Part shown: in pieces, positions 31,591-40,217 of the stretch
Layout: each line of letters starts with the position of its first letter
How positions within the stretch are numbered: the stretch's first letter is position 1
Notes under the pieces: model-generated
Database searches by the model: none
Told to the model about the DNA's origin: nothing
The model's input: the letters and a program-made list of their open reading frames with translations, nothing else
Position numbers and translations under genes: made by a program
Assembly: GCF_014332695.1 (NCBI RefSeq)
Contig: NZ_MBUA01000029.1
Span: 124,001 to 188,000, forward strand
Length of the DNA stretch: 64,000 nucleotides
Origin: Flavihumibacter stibioxidans
GTDB lineage: Bacteria; Bacteroidota; Bacteroidia; Chitinophagales; Chitinophagaceae
Direction: 5' to 3'

Positions 31591-33918
31591 TTATGATGAT
31601 GCGGAACTGCTCAGGGATGCTTCTCCGGCTTTTTCCTTTAAATCGCGGTGATATCGCAGGTAGGCAACAACAGCCCTGATCTCATCAAAGGAATATCCCT
31701 CACCCAGGAATTCCTTCACAGGGCCCAATTGTTCTGAACCGGTTTCAACAATCGCCTTGCGGATCACAGTCACTTTTTCGGCAGGAACAAGGTCTATCAG
31801 GGCAAGGTCGCCGTTACCAACAAATTGGATCAAATGGCTCATAATGGTGGAAACTGCCAGGTTCCTTTCCAATGCAATTGCCTCAATGGATTTCCCCTGC
31901 CGGTAAAACTCAAGACTGGTTCTCTGGGACTCACCCTTTACCCGTGGTTCACCTTTAGTCCGATGACCCTTTTTTGCTGCATCTTTTCCAGGCTCCTTAT
32001 CTTTTGCCGACTGTGCATCCCCTTCGCTGGCAGGAATATCCTTCACGGCTGCAGTTGGTTTCTCGGTAATCATTTCCAGCAGGCGGGAGGCAGCAGCGCC
32101 GGAAGCCATTGCAGATGTCAGGTGGGATGATCTGCGGATTGAAGCAAGCCGCAACTCAAGAAAGGACTCTATTTCAGCCAGTTCACGCAGGTATTTGGTA
32201 ACCCTGGGTTGCTTCCGCATTTCCTCTTTATGCGCCTGCAATGAAACAAGAAATCCTTCAATAGCTGTTGCAAAATAGTTTGCAGCGGCGGCAGTTCTTG
32301 AATCAAGGTAATCATAACCGTTACTTTCTACCTGCTGTAATTGTGCTGCCAGGTGAGCGGTTGTTTTTATCGCAACTGGAATCAATCCGGCAACTTTATC
32401 GCGGAAAGTCCTGGCCCATTCCATGGCCTCCAGCTTAGCCCCGATATTTCTTTTATCCGATTCCAGCAGCCATTGTTCGGCTAATTCCATCAGGGGGTCA
32501 AGGTTGAAGGACTGGAGCAGGGAAGTACCGATAAAATCCTGTTCCGCCAAAGCCAGTTCTTCTTCCAGTAATTCAAAAGGTTTTTCATCCGAGGCAAAAA
32601 AATGCACTCTTTGATCCGTCTGAATAGCAGCAGAACCAATCCTGGATTTCAAAACCAGTCCATCCATATTTGTCAGCCGGCTAAGGGCAACATAAACCTG
32701 ACCAGGTGCAAAAGCAGCGCCGGCGTCAATAATGGCTTTGTCAAAGGTCAGTCCCTGGCTTTTATGTATCGTAATTGCCCAGGCCAGCCTGATAGGATAC
32801 TGCGAGAAGGTTCCCAGTTCTTCTTCTTCAATTTTATCTTTGGCACGGTTATATTGATACCTGATATTCCGCCAGGTCTCCTTCTCCAGTTCCAGCAATT
32901 CTTCCTGGTCCACAAAGCTGATCATGATGGCCTCTTCGGTAATGGAGTGAACCGTGCCAATGCGACCATTATAATATCTTCTTTCCTCACCTTTATCGTT
33001 CTTGATGAACATAACCTGCGCGCCCTCTTTCAAAACCAGTTCCTCATCAGCGGGAAATGCCTTTTCGGAAAAGTCGCCGGAAATCTCAGCCGGGAAACGA
33101 AAAGCCGGTGCAGGCAGTCTTTCCAGAGCTTTCTGGTTTATATTATCTGCCCTGGAATTATGGGTGGTCAGGGTAATGAATTGTGCTGAATTATCAGGTT
33201 GAAAATCTGGTTGGTAATGCCGGTTCAATGCCTCCAGGTCAGCCGCTTCCATCTGGTTATTGCGCACTTTGTTCAACAAGTTGATGAAAGTTTCTTCATT
33301 CTGCCGGTAGATCTTTTTCAGCTCCAGGAAAACCGGTGCGGCCTGCTTCAGGACATGGGCTTCAAAAAAGAAGGGACTTTTATAATGCTCTTTCAAAAAA
33401 TTCCATTCGCGGTCCGAAACCACCGGCGGCAGTTGGAACAGATCACCAATAAATAAAACCTGCACACCGCCAAATGGCAGGGATGGTTTTCTCCTGACAT
33501 GGCGTAGTACGACATCCATTGCATCGAGCATATCAGCACGAAGCATGCTCACTTCATCCACCACCAGTAATTCCAGCTCCCGCATCAAAATCCTTTTAGG
33601 CTGGGAAAGACGAAGGTTCCGAAGCAGTGTCTGGCGATTATTAAACAGTTGATCACCACTTTCAGGAATCTGTCCGGTCGGAACAAATGCACCCAGCGGC
33701 AACTGGAAAAAAGTATGCACGGTAACACCGCCCGCATTGATAGCGGCAACACCCGTAGGCGCAACCACCGCCATTTTTTTGGAGCAATGTTCCCGGATGT
33801 ATTTAAGAAAAGTCGTTTTACCCGTACCAGCCTTACCTGTCAGGAATATATGCCTGCCAGTATGCTGAACATAGCGACTGGCCAGTTCAAAATATCTGTT
33901 CGAATGATCTGTTTGCAT
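31591..33918 (-). CDS. PIF1/RecD-like SF1 helicase with C-terminal HTH domain
   Basis: A 775-residue DNA helicase. Walker A is FLTGKAGTGKTTFLKY, followed by VVAPTGVAAINAGG and the Walker B VVDEVSMLRADML, both typical of PIF1-like proteins. GDLFQLPPV is motif III and AWAITIHKSQGLTFDKAIID motif V, with VYVALSRLT as motif VI. The C-terminal third contains a Lys-rich linker (about 650-680) and an HTH_40-type RQGKSIEAIALERNLAVSTI domain seen at the end of RecQ-like helicases. It unwinds DNA 5'-3', probably at forks or structured DNA. The ATG at 33918 is chosen (MQTDHSNRYF); the longer frame crosses a palindrome. ssb lies 73 bases upstream on the same strand. Confidence 0.9.
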   Translation of the reverse strand: MQTDHSNRYFELASRYVQHTGRHIFLTGKAGTGKTTFLKYIREHCSKKMAVVAPTGVAAINAGGVTVHTFFQLPLGAFVPTGQIPESGDQLFNNRQTLLRNLRLSQPKRILMRELELLVVDEVSMLRADMLDAMDVVLRHVRRKPSLPFGGVQVLFIGDLFQLPPVVSDREWNFLKEHYKSPFFFEAHVLKQAAPVFLELKKIYRQNEETFINLLNKVRNNQMEAADLEALNRHYQPDFQPDNSAQFITLTTHNSRADNINQKALERLPAPAFRFPAEISGDFSEKAFPADEELVLKEGAQVMFIKNDKGEERRYYNGRIGTVHSITEEAIMISFVDQEELLELEKETWRNIRYQYNRAKDKIEEEELGTFSQYPIRLAWAITIHKSQGLTFDKAIIDAGAAFAPGQVYVALSRLTNMDGLVLKSRIGSAAIQTDQRVHFFASDEKPFELLEEELALAEQDFIGTSLLQSFNLDPLMELAEQWLLESDKRNIGAKLEAMEWARTFRDKVAGLIPVAIKTTAHLAAQLQQVESNGYDYLDSRTAAAANYFATAIEGFLVSLQAHKEEMRKQPRVTKYLRELAEIESFLELRLASIRRSSHLTSAMASGAAASRLLEMITEKPTAAVKDIPASEGDAQSAKDKEPGKDAAKKGHRTKGEPRVKGESQRTSLEFYRQGKSIEAIALERNLAVSTIMSHLIQFVGNGDLALIDLVPAEKVTVIRKAIVETGSEQLGPVKEFLGEGYSFDEIRAVVAYLRYHRDLKEKAGEASLSSSASS

Positions 33919-33944
33919 AATCTGCCGTAAAACTAATGATAATA

Positions 33945-33991
33945 GCAGGCATGCCAGCGTATCCGGATTTACCGGCACGCCTGCCGGTTTT
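33945..33991. other. Palindrome between ssb and the helicase gene
   Basis: GCAGGCATGCC at 33945-33955 faces GGCACGCCTGC at 33974-33984 with one mismatch. A second hairpin, ACCGGCA(CGCC)TGCCGGT at 33971-33988, is followed by T on the plus strand. It touches the ssb stop codon. It may attenuate read-through from ssb or stop antisense transcription. Confidence 0.5.
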
Positions 33992-34342
33992 TCATGCTTC
34001 TGTTTTTGTACGGCTGTTCAGGACCACCAGTTCCAGCACATTGATCTCAGTGGCAAATTTTTTAACGCCTTCCTTGTCAACATAACTGCGGTAAACGAGT
34101 TTACCCTCAACCGACACTTCATTGCCCTTCCGCAGTTCCTGTTCCGCTTTGTCAGCCAGCCGGCCCCAGGCAACCAGGTGGTGCCACTGCGTTTCCGTTA
34201 CTTTCTCCCCCTGGCTGTTCTGATAATTTTCATTGGTCGCAACAGAAAACCTGGCCACCCTTCGGCCGGTGGCCGTTTCTTTTACTTCCGGATCCGCACC
34301 CAGGAATCCTACCAACAGCACTTTGTTCTTACTCTCATTCAT
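33992..34342 (-). CDS. ssb: Single-stranded DNA-binding protein, short form
   Basis: A 116-residue OB-fold protein. NKVLLVGFLGADPEV, RRVARFSVATNENY and TQWHHLVAWGRLADKAEQ are standard SSB blocks, and VEGKLVYRSYVDKEG the next strand. It stops right after the OB fold (NSRTKTEA). The acidic DDDIPF-like tail that recruits partner proteins in housekeeping SSB is missing, so this is probably a second, accessory SSB rather than the replication one. It lies upstream of a PIF1-like helicase, with which it may act (inference). Confidence 0.92.
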   Translation of the reverse strand: MNESKNKVLLVGFLGADPEVKETATGRRVARFSVATNENYQNSQGEKVTETQWHHLVAWGRLADKAEQELRKGNEVSVEGKLVYRSYVDKEGVKKFATEINVLELVVLNSRTKTEA

Positions 34343-34396
34343 GGTGTTCTTTTTTAGCCGGCAACTGCAGGCCGGAATGATAAATGTTTATTAGGT

Positions 34397-34418
34397 GTTC
34401 ACCCGGCGCCAGGTGAAC
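34397..34418. promoter_or_regulatory. 22-bp near-palindrome in the ssb divergent region
   Basis: GTTCACC and GGTGAAC flank a GGCGCC core; only one base pair breaks the symmetry. It sits 54 bases upstream of ssb and 119 bases upstream of the divergent gene at 34537, so it could be an operator. The arms also resemble the palindromes at 12167 and 27058. The rest of 34343-34536 shows nothing else clear. Confidence 0.45.
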
Positions 34419-34536
34419 AGTACAAATATCCGGCAATCATAATCCAATAGCCGGATGCGAAACATTTGTAACCGGAAATAACCGTGTAAAAACGGTTGCG
34501 GAAGCCAGGCAGAGAAAATATTTTGTGATAAAAAAT

Positions 34537-34938
34537 ATGGCCAGACAAACAGACAACCGGAAATGCCTTTGGTGCGAGCAACCGATCAGGGGCAGGGCAG
34601 ATAAAAAATACTGCGATGACAATTGCCGCAATGCATTTAACAATCAGCGCCAGGAGGGCGAATACAACCTAGTCAGAAATATCAACCGTACACTGATCCG
34701 TAACCGGCGCATCCTGGCAACAGTAATGCAACAGGCAGGCAGTGAAACCTGCATCTCAAAAGACATCCTGCTGCAGATGGGCTTTCAGTTCAAATATTTC
34801 ACCCAGGCATTTACCAGTGCGGATGGACAGGTATGTCACTGCTGTTATGACTATGGCTACCTGCGCCTGCCGGAAGAGGGTTTCCTGGTAATCAAAAAAA
34901 TTGAAAACATTTTAACTGCGAGGCTTACGGGGCGCTGA
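34537..34938 (+). CDS. Small zinc-ribbon-like protein, function unknown
   Basis: A 133-residue protein. The N-terminus has CLWCEQPIRGRADKKYCDDNC, a CxxC-x12-CxxxC zinc-binding pattern of the sort seen in short DUF2116-like ribbons. A basic helical part (VRNINRTLIRNRRIL) follows, then a second Cys cluster (CHCCYDYGYLRL). This suggests a nucleic-acid-binding or adaptor role, but no function is known to me. ATG 34537 is preferred over GTG 34525. Its last 27 bases overlap the 3' end of the opposite-strand gene at 34912. It is divergent from ssb. Confidence 0.72.
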   Translation: MARQTDNRKCLWCEQPIRGRADKKYCDDNCRNAFNNQRQEGEYNLVRNINRTLIRNRRILATVMQQAGSETCISKDILLQMGFQFKYFTQAFTSADGQVCHCCYDYGYLRLPEEGFLVIKKIENILTARLTGR

Positions 34939-35367
34939 CCTCACCGGTCCCTCCGGTTTCAATACCGCCTTAATCTCGTGCAGTTTCATCTTGTCGGCAG
35001 ACTTCATTTCAACCCTGGCCACAGCCAGCGCTTTTTTCTTTTCCATTTCCTTGTGAAGTTCATATTTGGTATCCGCGGGTCCCATGATCACCACGGAATC
35101 AACTTTTTTGAGTTGCGCTACCACCCCTTTCAAAAAGGCTTTCCGCTGCTGGTTCAACTTATTCTGGGCTTGCTTTTCCTTGTTCAGCGTTGCGCCAAAC
35201 AACCTGCTTTTACTGGAGGTTTCCCCTTCAAAGCGCACGTGCGTTTCAATGCCCGATTCCAGCGTATCGGTGCTAATGTCTCCTTCCTCATTCATACAGG
35301 CTATTATCGCTTTTTGCTGATCGATCCAGATAGCATACTTCAGGCAATTGGTGTTCTTCTTTTTCAT
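34912..35367 (-). CDS. eRF1 domain 3-like (baeRF-type) protein, function unknown
   Basis: A 151-residue basic protein. YAIWIDQQKAIIACM at the start and VDSVVIMGPADTKYELHKEM in the middle resemble the third domain of eRF1/Pelota and the bacterial baeRF proteins, in which a strand is followed by GPxxxK and a helix. The region between them is Lys/Gln-rich (NKEKQAQNKLNQQRKAFL). A link to stalled ribosomes has been suggested for such proteins but is not shown here. The C-terminus is basic (RSAPRKPRS). It overlaps the zinc-ribbon gene tail to tail. The family call is tentative. Confidence 0.62.
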   Translation of the reverse strand: MKKKNTNCLKYAIWIDQQKAIIACMNEEGDISTDTLESGIETHVRFEGETSSKSRLFGATLNKEKQAQNKLNQQRKAFLKGVVAQLKKVDSVVIMGPADTKYELHKEMEKKKALAVARVEMKSADKMKLHEIKAVLKPEGPVRSAPRKPRS

Positions 35368-35421
35368 AAACTGTTTTTTTATACGGAGCAGGATTAAGTT
35401 ACGAAAAATACCTGCGGGTTG

Positions 35422-35429
35422 TATCTTTC
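35422..35429 (+). promoter_or_regulatory. Candidate -7 element of the reductase gene
   Basis: TATCTTTC differs from TAnnTTTG in the last base and ends four bases before the ATG at 35434, again implying a leaderless message. Confidence 0.35.
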
Positions 35430-35433
35430 CATT

Positions 35434-36504
35434 ATGTCGGGAACCCTGTTATTATATGGCGCCAATGGATACACCGGAAAATTAATCCTCGAACTTTCGG
35501 TGCAGCAGCGGATTAAACCAATCCTTGCCGGTCGAAATGCCATTGCCATAAGATCCCTTGCCGAATCTTATTCGCTCCCGTACAGGATAGGCGGACTGGA
35601 AGACCAGGCAACAATGGATGTGCTGCTTAAAGATGTTGATGTAGTGATACATGCAGCAGGACCTTTTTCCATTACTGCCCGCCCGATGATGGAAGCCTGT
35701 ATCCGCAACAAAGTCCACTATCTCGACATCACCGGTGAAATCGGGGTGTTTGAAATGGCCGCGCAGCTTGGAAAAGAAGCCCGGGCTGCGGGGATCATGC
35801 TGATGCCCGGAGTAGGATTTGATGTGGTTCCCACCGATTGTATGGCACAGCACCTGAAAACGCTTATGCCGGATGCCACCCATCTCGCCCTGGCATTTGC
35901 CAATATAGGCGGGGCCATTTCACACGGTACAGCCACCACCATGGCCCAATCCCTGGGTGAGGGCGGAGCCATCCGCAGTAAGGGTAAAATTATCCGCAGC
36001 CCGCTGGGCGCCTATCACCGATGGGTTGATTTTGGCAAAGGGAAACGCTTCGTTATGAGCATTCCCTGGGGTGACGTAGCAACCGCTTTCCATACCACCG
36101 GTATCCCGAATATCATTGCTTATACAGCAATAAAACCAGGGATACACCGACTACTGAAATTACAGGGATTGCTCAACCCGGTGCTGAAAACCCGTTGGGC
36201 CAGGAAAATGGTACAAAACTATATCAACCGGCAACCGGCCGGTCCATCAACTGAAATGCTTAACCGAAGCAGCAGTATGGTCTGGGGAGAAGTGTCTAAC
36301 CCCAAAGGCGAAACAATTTCCGCAAGGATGTCCTGCATGAATGGGTATTCACTTACCGCCCACAGCAGTCTGCTGATCGCCAAAAAAGTGCTGGCGGAAC
36401 AATTTAAACCAGGTTACCAGACCCCGGCGGGTTGTTACGGTGCGCAGCTTATTGGTGAAATTCCGGGCAGTTCGGAAATAAATACAGTTAGCAAAAGCCC
36501 CTGA
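35434..36504 (+). CDS. Saccharopine dehydrogenase-like / trans-acting enoyl reductase family protein
   Basis: A 356-residue oxidoreductase. LLLYGANGYTGKLILEL is the NAD(P)-binding Rossmann loop, VDVVIHAAGPFSITARPM the second strand region and HYLDITGEIGVFEM a family hallmark. PGVGFDVVPTDCMAQHL and SHGTATTMAQSL follow in the central domain. The group includes trans-acting enoyl reductases of polyketide synthesis and uncharacterised saccharopine dehydrogenase-like proteins; no PKS gene is near. The true start is the ATG at 35434; an in-frame TTG at 35419 lies before the -7 element. It is a single gene with no clear partner. Confidence 0.85.
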   Translation: MSGTLLLYGANGYTGKLILELSVQQRIKPILAGRNAIAIRSLAESYSLPYRIGGLEDQATMDVLLKDVDVVIHAAGPFSITARPMMEACIRNKVHYLDITGEIGVFEMAAQLGKEARAAGIMLMPGVGFDVVPTDCMAQHLKTLMPDATHLALAFANIGGAISHGTATTMAQSLGEGGAIRSKGKIIRSPLGAYHRWVDFGKGKRFVMSIPWGDVATAFHTTGIPNIIAYTAIKPGIHRLLKLQGLLNPVLKTRWARKMVQNYINRQPAGPSTEMLNRSSSMVWGEVSNPKGETISARMSCMNGYSLTAHSSLLIAKKVLAEQFKPGYQTPAGCYGAQLIGEIPGSSEINTVSKSP

Positions 36505-36622
36505 TGCATCGCCATTCATCGGTCGATTTTCGTCATCCGGCAATTTCCTTTCAGCGATTCGGGAATATCCATGGAAATTGTATAAAATTTCCCCAAAGTA
36601 CCTGAACACTAATGCAAGGAGG

Positions 36623-37699
36623 ATGCAGAAACTGACCACATCGGTAACGATTATACGATATATACACGGATGGCTGATCCTGGGAGGCATCATGCTTTTC
36701 CTGTTGTTGCTCTGCCTGGTATCCTATGTCAACACAGGGTCCTTTTTTGCAACCTTCAGCATATCCGCTTTATTACGCGAGGGTATACTTATCCTGGTGC
36801 AGAACCTTTCGGTAATGTACTTCGTTTACTACGCAATACTCTTTTTTGACAAGATATACCTCAACAGGAATTTCACTATATCTCGTTATGTTTATGAGCT
36901 GCTTATCATTGTATCGGGCTCCCTTCTGATCAATAAATTTTTTCATTTCCTGTTTATTAAACTTGTGGTAGTCCCGGAAGCTGATACAGAAGCACTGGAA
37001 AATAAACTGATAAACCTGCTGGTAATCACGCAGACCCTGGTTGTGGTAATGTATGGACTGATTACAGGTTTCAGGTTGTTTTACAACCTGCAGCAAAAAC
37101 AACTCGAATTATTGAGAATGCAGAAAGAGTTTGCCCAAACTCAGTTCGAATTATTCAAGAACCAACTCAACCCGCATTTCCTTTTTAACAGCCTGAGTGC
37201 CCTTAGTTCGCTGGTTTATGCAGATGCTGACATGGCGGAAAAATTTATTGAAAAACTTTCCCGCACCTACCGATACCTGCTCGACCAGCGGGAAAAGGAA
37301 TTTGTGGGACTTGCCCAGGAACTGGAGTTCCTGGAAAATTTTTACTTCCTGGTTGAACAACGCTATGGTAATAAAGTAAGGATTATCAAAGAACTTCACC
37401 AGCAGGAAGACGGACTTTATTTACTGCCACACACACTGTTGATCATAATGGAATACCTGATCGGCAGCAATACAATGTCCTCAGCAAAACCACTGCTGAT
37501 CAATATCAACGTGAATAATTCAGCCCTGCAGATCAGACATAGTTATCAGCCGAAAAGCCTGCCAAACATGCACCTTCAGGAACAGCTCAACAGCTTGCTG
37601 AACAACTACCGGCAAATGAATAAGAAAATAACCATCTCACGGGATGAAAATACCCTTCAACAGTTAATCAGCATTCCATTTCTTCAAAAAAATGATTGA
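36623..37699 (+). CDS. LytS-like sensor kinase with a degenerate ATP-binding domain
   Basis: A 358-residue membrane protein with four hydrophobic segments (about 10-160) and a His_kinase domain with QLNPHFLFNSLSAL, His185. The HATPase part is broken in sequence: where the neighbouring kinase has VENAVKHNKMS, this has MEYLIGSNTMS, so the Asn and Lys of the N-box are gone, and no GIGL G-box is present. The fold length is nearly kept. It probably does not bind ATP and may act as a receiver or partner of the next kinase (inference). ATG 36623, right after AGGAGG, is used; a TTG at 36578 is possible. It overlaps the next gene by eight bases. Confidence 0.85.
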   Translation: MQKLTTSVTIIRYIHGWLILGGIMLFLLLLCLVSYVNTGSFFATFSISALLREGILILVQNLSVMYFVYYAILFFDKIYLNRNFTISRYVYELLIIVSGSLLINKFFHFLFIKLVVVPEADTEALENKLINLLVITQTLVVVMYGLITGFRLFYNLQQKQLELLRMQKEFAQTQFELFKNQLNPHFLFNSLSALSSLVYADADMAEKFIEKLSRTYRYLLDQREKEFVGLAQELEFLENFYFLVEQRYGNKVRIIKELHQQEDGLYLLPHTLLIIMEYLIGSNTMSSAKPLLININVNNSALQIRHSYQPKSLPNMHLQEQLNSLLNNYRQMNKKITISRDENTLQQLISIPFLQKND

Positions 37700-38747
37700 T
37701 AAAGGAAATATAAGGACCGGGAAATTACCTGTTTTCAAATTTGCCGTATTACTGATTATGGTGATCAGCATTTTGTACACCTCTATTTTTGCCTGGATCA
37801 ACAATAATGTCCAGCTACTACCGCTGACAATCGACATATTCCTCACCTTTGCCATAGAATTTACCATCGCTTCAATGGTATATGGAATCATTACACTGGT
37901 CAATCAATGGTTGCCGCCTGTAATCATACGCTGGTGGCGATATCCGCTGGAACTGGCTTTAATAATGGTTTTAAGTTTCTGGGTGCTGCATACCATACAT
38001 TTATTGGTACGCGATGATATGTACCAGTTGAGCGCTGAAAACGAAGCGATAGATTACCGGATGTTTATCACCGTTAATATGGCCGGCAGCTTTTTTATCT
38101 ACTCCCTCATTAGTTCAATGACCCTTTACCAGGTGATGCTGGACAAATCAAAACAGGCCGAAAAATTGCAGAAAGAATACGCACAGGTTCGTCTGCAGGC
38201 ATTGAAAAGCCAGGTGAACCCCCACTTCCTTTTCAACAGTCTGAGCGTGCTGTCTTCTCTTGTGCATTTGAGTCCGGAAACTTCAGAACGTTTTATCATC
38301 CAATTGTCGAAAGCCTATCGCTATATACTGGAACAAAAAAATACAGACCTTGTTACACTGAAGGATGAGCTTGATTTCCTGGATGCTTTTTATTACCTGC
38401 TGCAAATACGTTTTGAAAAGAAAATAATTCTGGAAAAACAAATCGGTTCGGAAATGCTGGACTGGCTGCTTCCACCATTCACCCTGCAACTGCTGGTTGA
38501 GAATGCTGTGAAGCACAATAAAATGTCTGCAGCTCGCCCGCTGGTCATCAGGATCATGGTTTCTGAAGAAATGATTCTGGTTGTAAACAACAGGAACAGG
38601 AGAGAGGAAACTGTTGATTCTACAGGCATCGGTCTGGATAATATCAAGAAAAGAGTATCATACCTGACCGACCATAAGGTGGTCGTATGGGAGGACAGCA
38701 CTGCCTTCAGGGTAGGTGTTCCATTGTTGAAAAGTAAACAATCATAA
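37692..38747 (+). CDS. LytS/AlgZ-type sensor histidine kinase
   Basis: A 351-residue inner-membrane kinase with four hydrophobic segments in the first 155 residues. SQVNPHFLFNSLSVLSSL contains the phosphoacceptor His178. The ATPase is intact: LVENAVKHNKMS near 270 is the N-box and STGIGLDNIKKRV the G-box. It should phosphorylate the LytTR regulator whose start is two bases after its stop. Upstream, overlapping by eight bases, lies a degenerate paralogue with the same membrane plan. The signal sensed is unknown; there is no extra periplasmic domain. Confidence 0.92.
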   Translation: MIDKGNIRTGKLPVFKFAVLLIMVISILYTSIFAWINNNVQLLPLTIDIFLTFAIEFTIASMVYGIITLVNQWLPPVIIRWWRYPLELALIMVLSFWVLHTIHLLVRDDMYQLSAENEAIDYRMFITVNMAGSFFIYSLISSMTLYQVMLDKSKQAEKLQKEYAQVRLQALKSQVNPHFLFNSLSVLSSLVHLSPETSERFIIQLSKAYRYILEQKNTDLVTLKDELDFLDAFYYLLQIRFEKKIILEKQIGSEMLDWLLPPFTLQLLVENAVKHNKMSAARPLVIRIMVSEEMILVVNNRNRREETVDSTGIGLDNIKKRVSYLTDHKVVVWEDSTAFRVGVPLLKSKQS

Positions 38748-38749
38748 CT

Positions 38750-39505
38750 ATGAAAGTCGTTATCATTGAAGACGAGCAACTTACTGCAAACCGCCTTCAG
38801 GCCATGTTGAAAAAATATGACCCGGAAATCGAAATACAGGCCATATTGCCCTCTGTTTCCGAATCCGTGGAATGGTTCAAAACCAATCCGGATCCAGCCC
38901 TCATATTCATGGATATCCATCTCGAAGACGGCCAGAGTTTCAGTATTTTTGAAAAGATCAATCTTGACCTGCCCGTGATCTTCACCACCGCATACGACGA
39001 ATATATGGTCCAGGCCTTCAAAGTTAACAGTGTGGACTACCTGATGAAACCCGTCAACTATGATGAACTTGCCCGCGCCATTGACAAATACAAAAGGGTA
39101 CACGCCCAGAATAAATCAGGATCCATTGATCAGTTGCTCAGGTCTATACACCAGAAGGAAAATGGGTACAAGGAGCGTTTTATGGTCTCCATCGGTTCCA
39201 AATTAAAGGCCTTTGAAACAGATGAAATCAATTACTTTTTCAGTGCCGATAAACTCACTTTTCTGGTAACAGCAGACAATATTCGGATGCCCATAGATTA
39301 CAGTCTTGATAAACTGGTAATGATGCTGAACCCGAAAGAGTTTTTCAGGATCAACCGCCAGATGATGGTAAGGCTATCGGCTATCCAGAACATCCATGTA
39401 TTTCCAAAAGGCAGGATCAAGCTTGACCTCATACCAGAAATGAAAGAAGAGGTAATGGTGAGCCTGGATAAGATTACCCCTTTTAAAGAATGGCTAGGAA
39501 AATAA
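38750..39505 (+). CDS. LytTR-family response regulator
   Basis: A 251-residue two-component regulator. The receiver has IIEDEQL with the acidic residues, Asp55 in IFMDIHLEDG as phosphoacceptor and Lys in YLMKPVNYDEL. A linker of about 20 residues leads to the LytTR DNA-binding domain (about 140-250), with INYFFSADKLTFLV and FFRINRQMMVRLSAI as landmarks. The gene follows the two LytS-like kinases without a gap. Its targets may include the membrane and hydrolase genes just downstream, the first of which starts six bases after its stop. Confidence 0.94.
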   Translation: MKVVIIEDEQLTANRLQAMLKKYDPEIEIQAILPSVSESVEWFKTNPDPALIFMDIHLEDGQSFSIFEKINLDLPVIFTTAYDEYMVQAFKVNSVDYLMKPVNYDELARAIDKYKRVHAQNKSGSIDQLLRSIHQKENGYKERFMVSIGSKLKAFETDEINYFFSADKLTFLVTADNIRMPIDYSLDKLVMMLNPKEFFRINRQMMVRLSAIQNIHVFPKGRIKLDLIPEMKEEVMVSLDKITPFKEWLGK

Positions 39506-39511
39506 TACAAT

Positions 39512-40165
39512 ATGTTTATAGGACACTTCGCTGCTGCATTTGCAGCAAAAAAAATTGATAACAGGCCCTCCCTGGGTACTTTGTTTTTTGCTGCACAATG
39601 GCTTGACCTGCTCTGGCCGGCATTGCTGCTGACAGGTACAGAGTCGGTGGAGCTATCCACCGATGGCTCCAATCCCATTCCGCTGAATTTTTCCCATTAC
39701 CCCATTTCGCATAGTTTGCTGATGGTCATTGGTTGGTCTGCGCTGATCGGGATCCTGCATTTCCTGTTTCGAAAAAACCTTAAAACCGCACTGATTATTG
39801 CCTTATTGGTCCTTAGCCATTGGATACTTGATTGGCTGGTTCATATTCCCGACCTACCCATATCACCCTTCAATGATCACAAAACCGGCCTGGGAATCTG
39901 GCAATACAAATACCTTGCCCTGGTGCTTGAATTGTTATTGTTCGGTGCCGGCGTATTCCTCTACACCAATGCCACCAGGGCCTCCAACAAAACCGGAATA
40001 TATGCCTTCTGGTCTCTGGTCGTTTTTCTGGTGGTGATACACCTGATGAATATTTTCGGGCCACCACCTACAGATGTGAAACCTATCGCTTATGTGGGAT
40101 TTTCCCAATGGCTGCTGGTTGCCTGGGGTTATTGGGCTGACAAAAACAGGCATTCATCCAAATAG
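39512..40165 (+). CDS. Polytopic membrane protein with conserved-looking His residues
   Basis: A 217-residue protein with five or six membrane segments. MFIGHFAAAFAAKK at the start, FSHYPISHSLLM and LSHWILDWLVHIPDLP place His and Asp residues at membrane faces in a way that recalls YdjM-like metal-dependent hydrolases, but I cannot confirm the family. The start is six bases after the LytTR gene, so it is likely in that operon and may be part of its output or signal input. No signal peptide is cleaved. Confidence 0.72.
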   Translation: MFIGHFAAAFAAKKIDNRPSLGTLFFAAQWLDLLWPALLLTGTESVELSTDGSNPIPLNFSHYPISHSLLMVIGWSALIGILHFLFRKNLKTALIIALLVLSHWILDWLVHIPDLPISPFNDHKTGLGIWQYKYLALVLELLLFGAGVFLYTNATRASNKTGIYAFWSLVVFLVVIHLMNIFGPPPTDVKPIAYVGFSQWLLVAWGYWADKNRHSSK

Positions 40166-40217
40166 AATTGAAGCTCATTGCCTTTTGTGCTCAATTTGAA
40201 GCAACAACCTAAATGGA

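Noticed and set aside
33919-33978. A 20-residue N-terminal extension of the PIF1-like helicase
   Set aside because: It would translate the palindrome after ssb, and the conserved fold starts after the ATG at 33918.
33971-33991. Terminator for ssb
   Set aside because: The T-run follows the hairpin on the plus strand, whereas ssb is on the minus strand; it was listed only as a palindrome.
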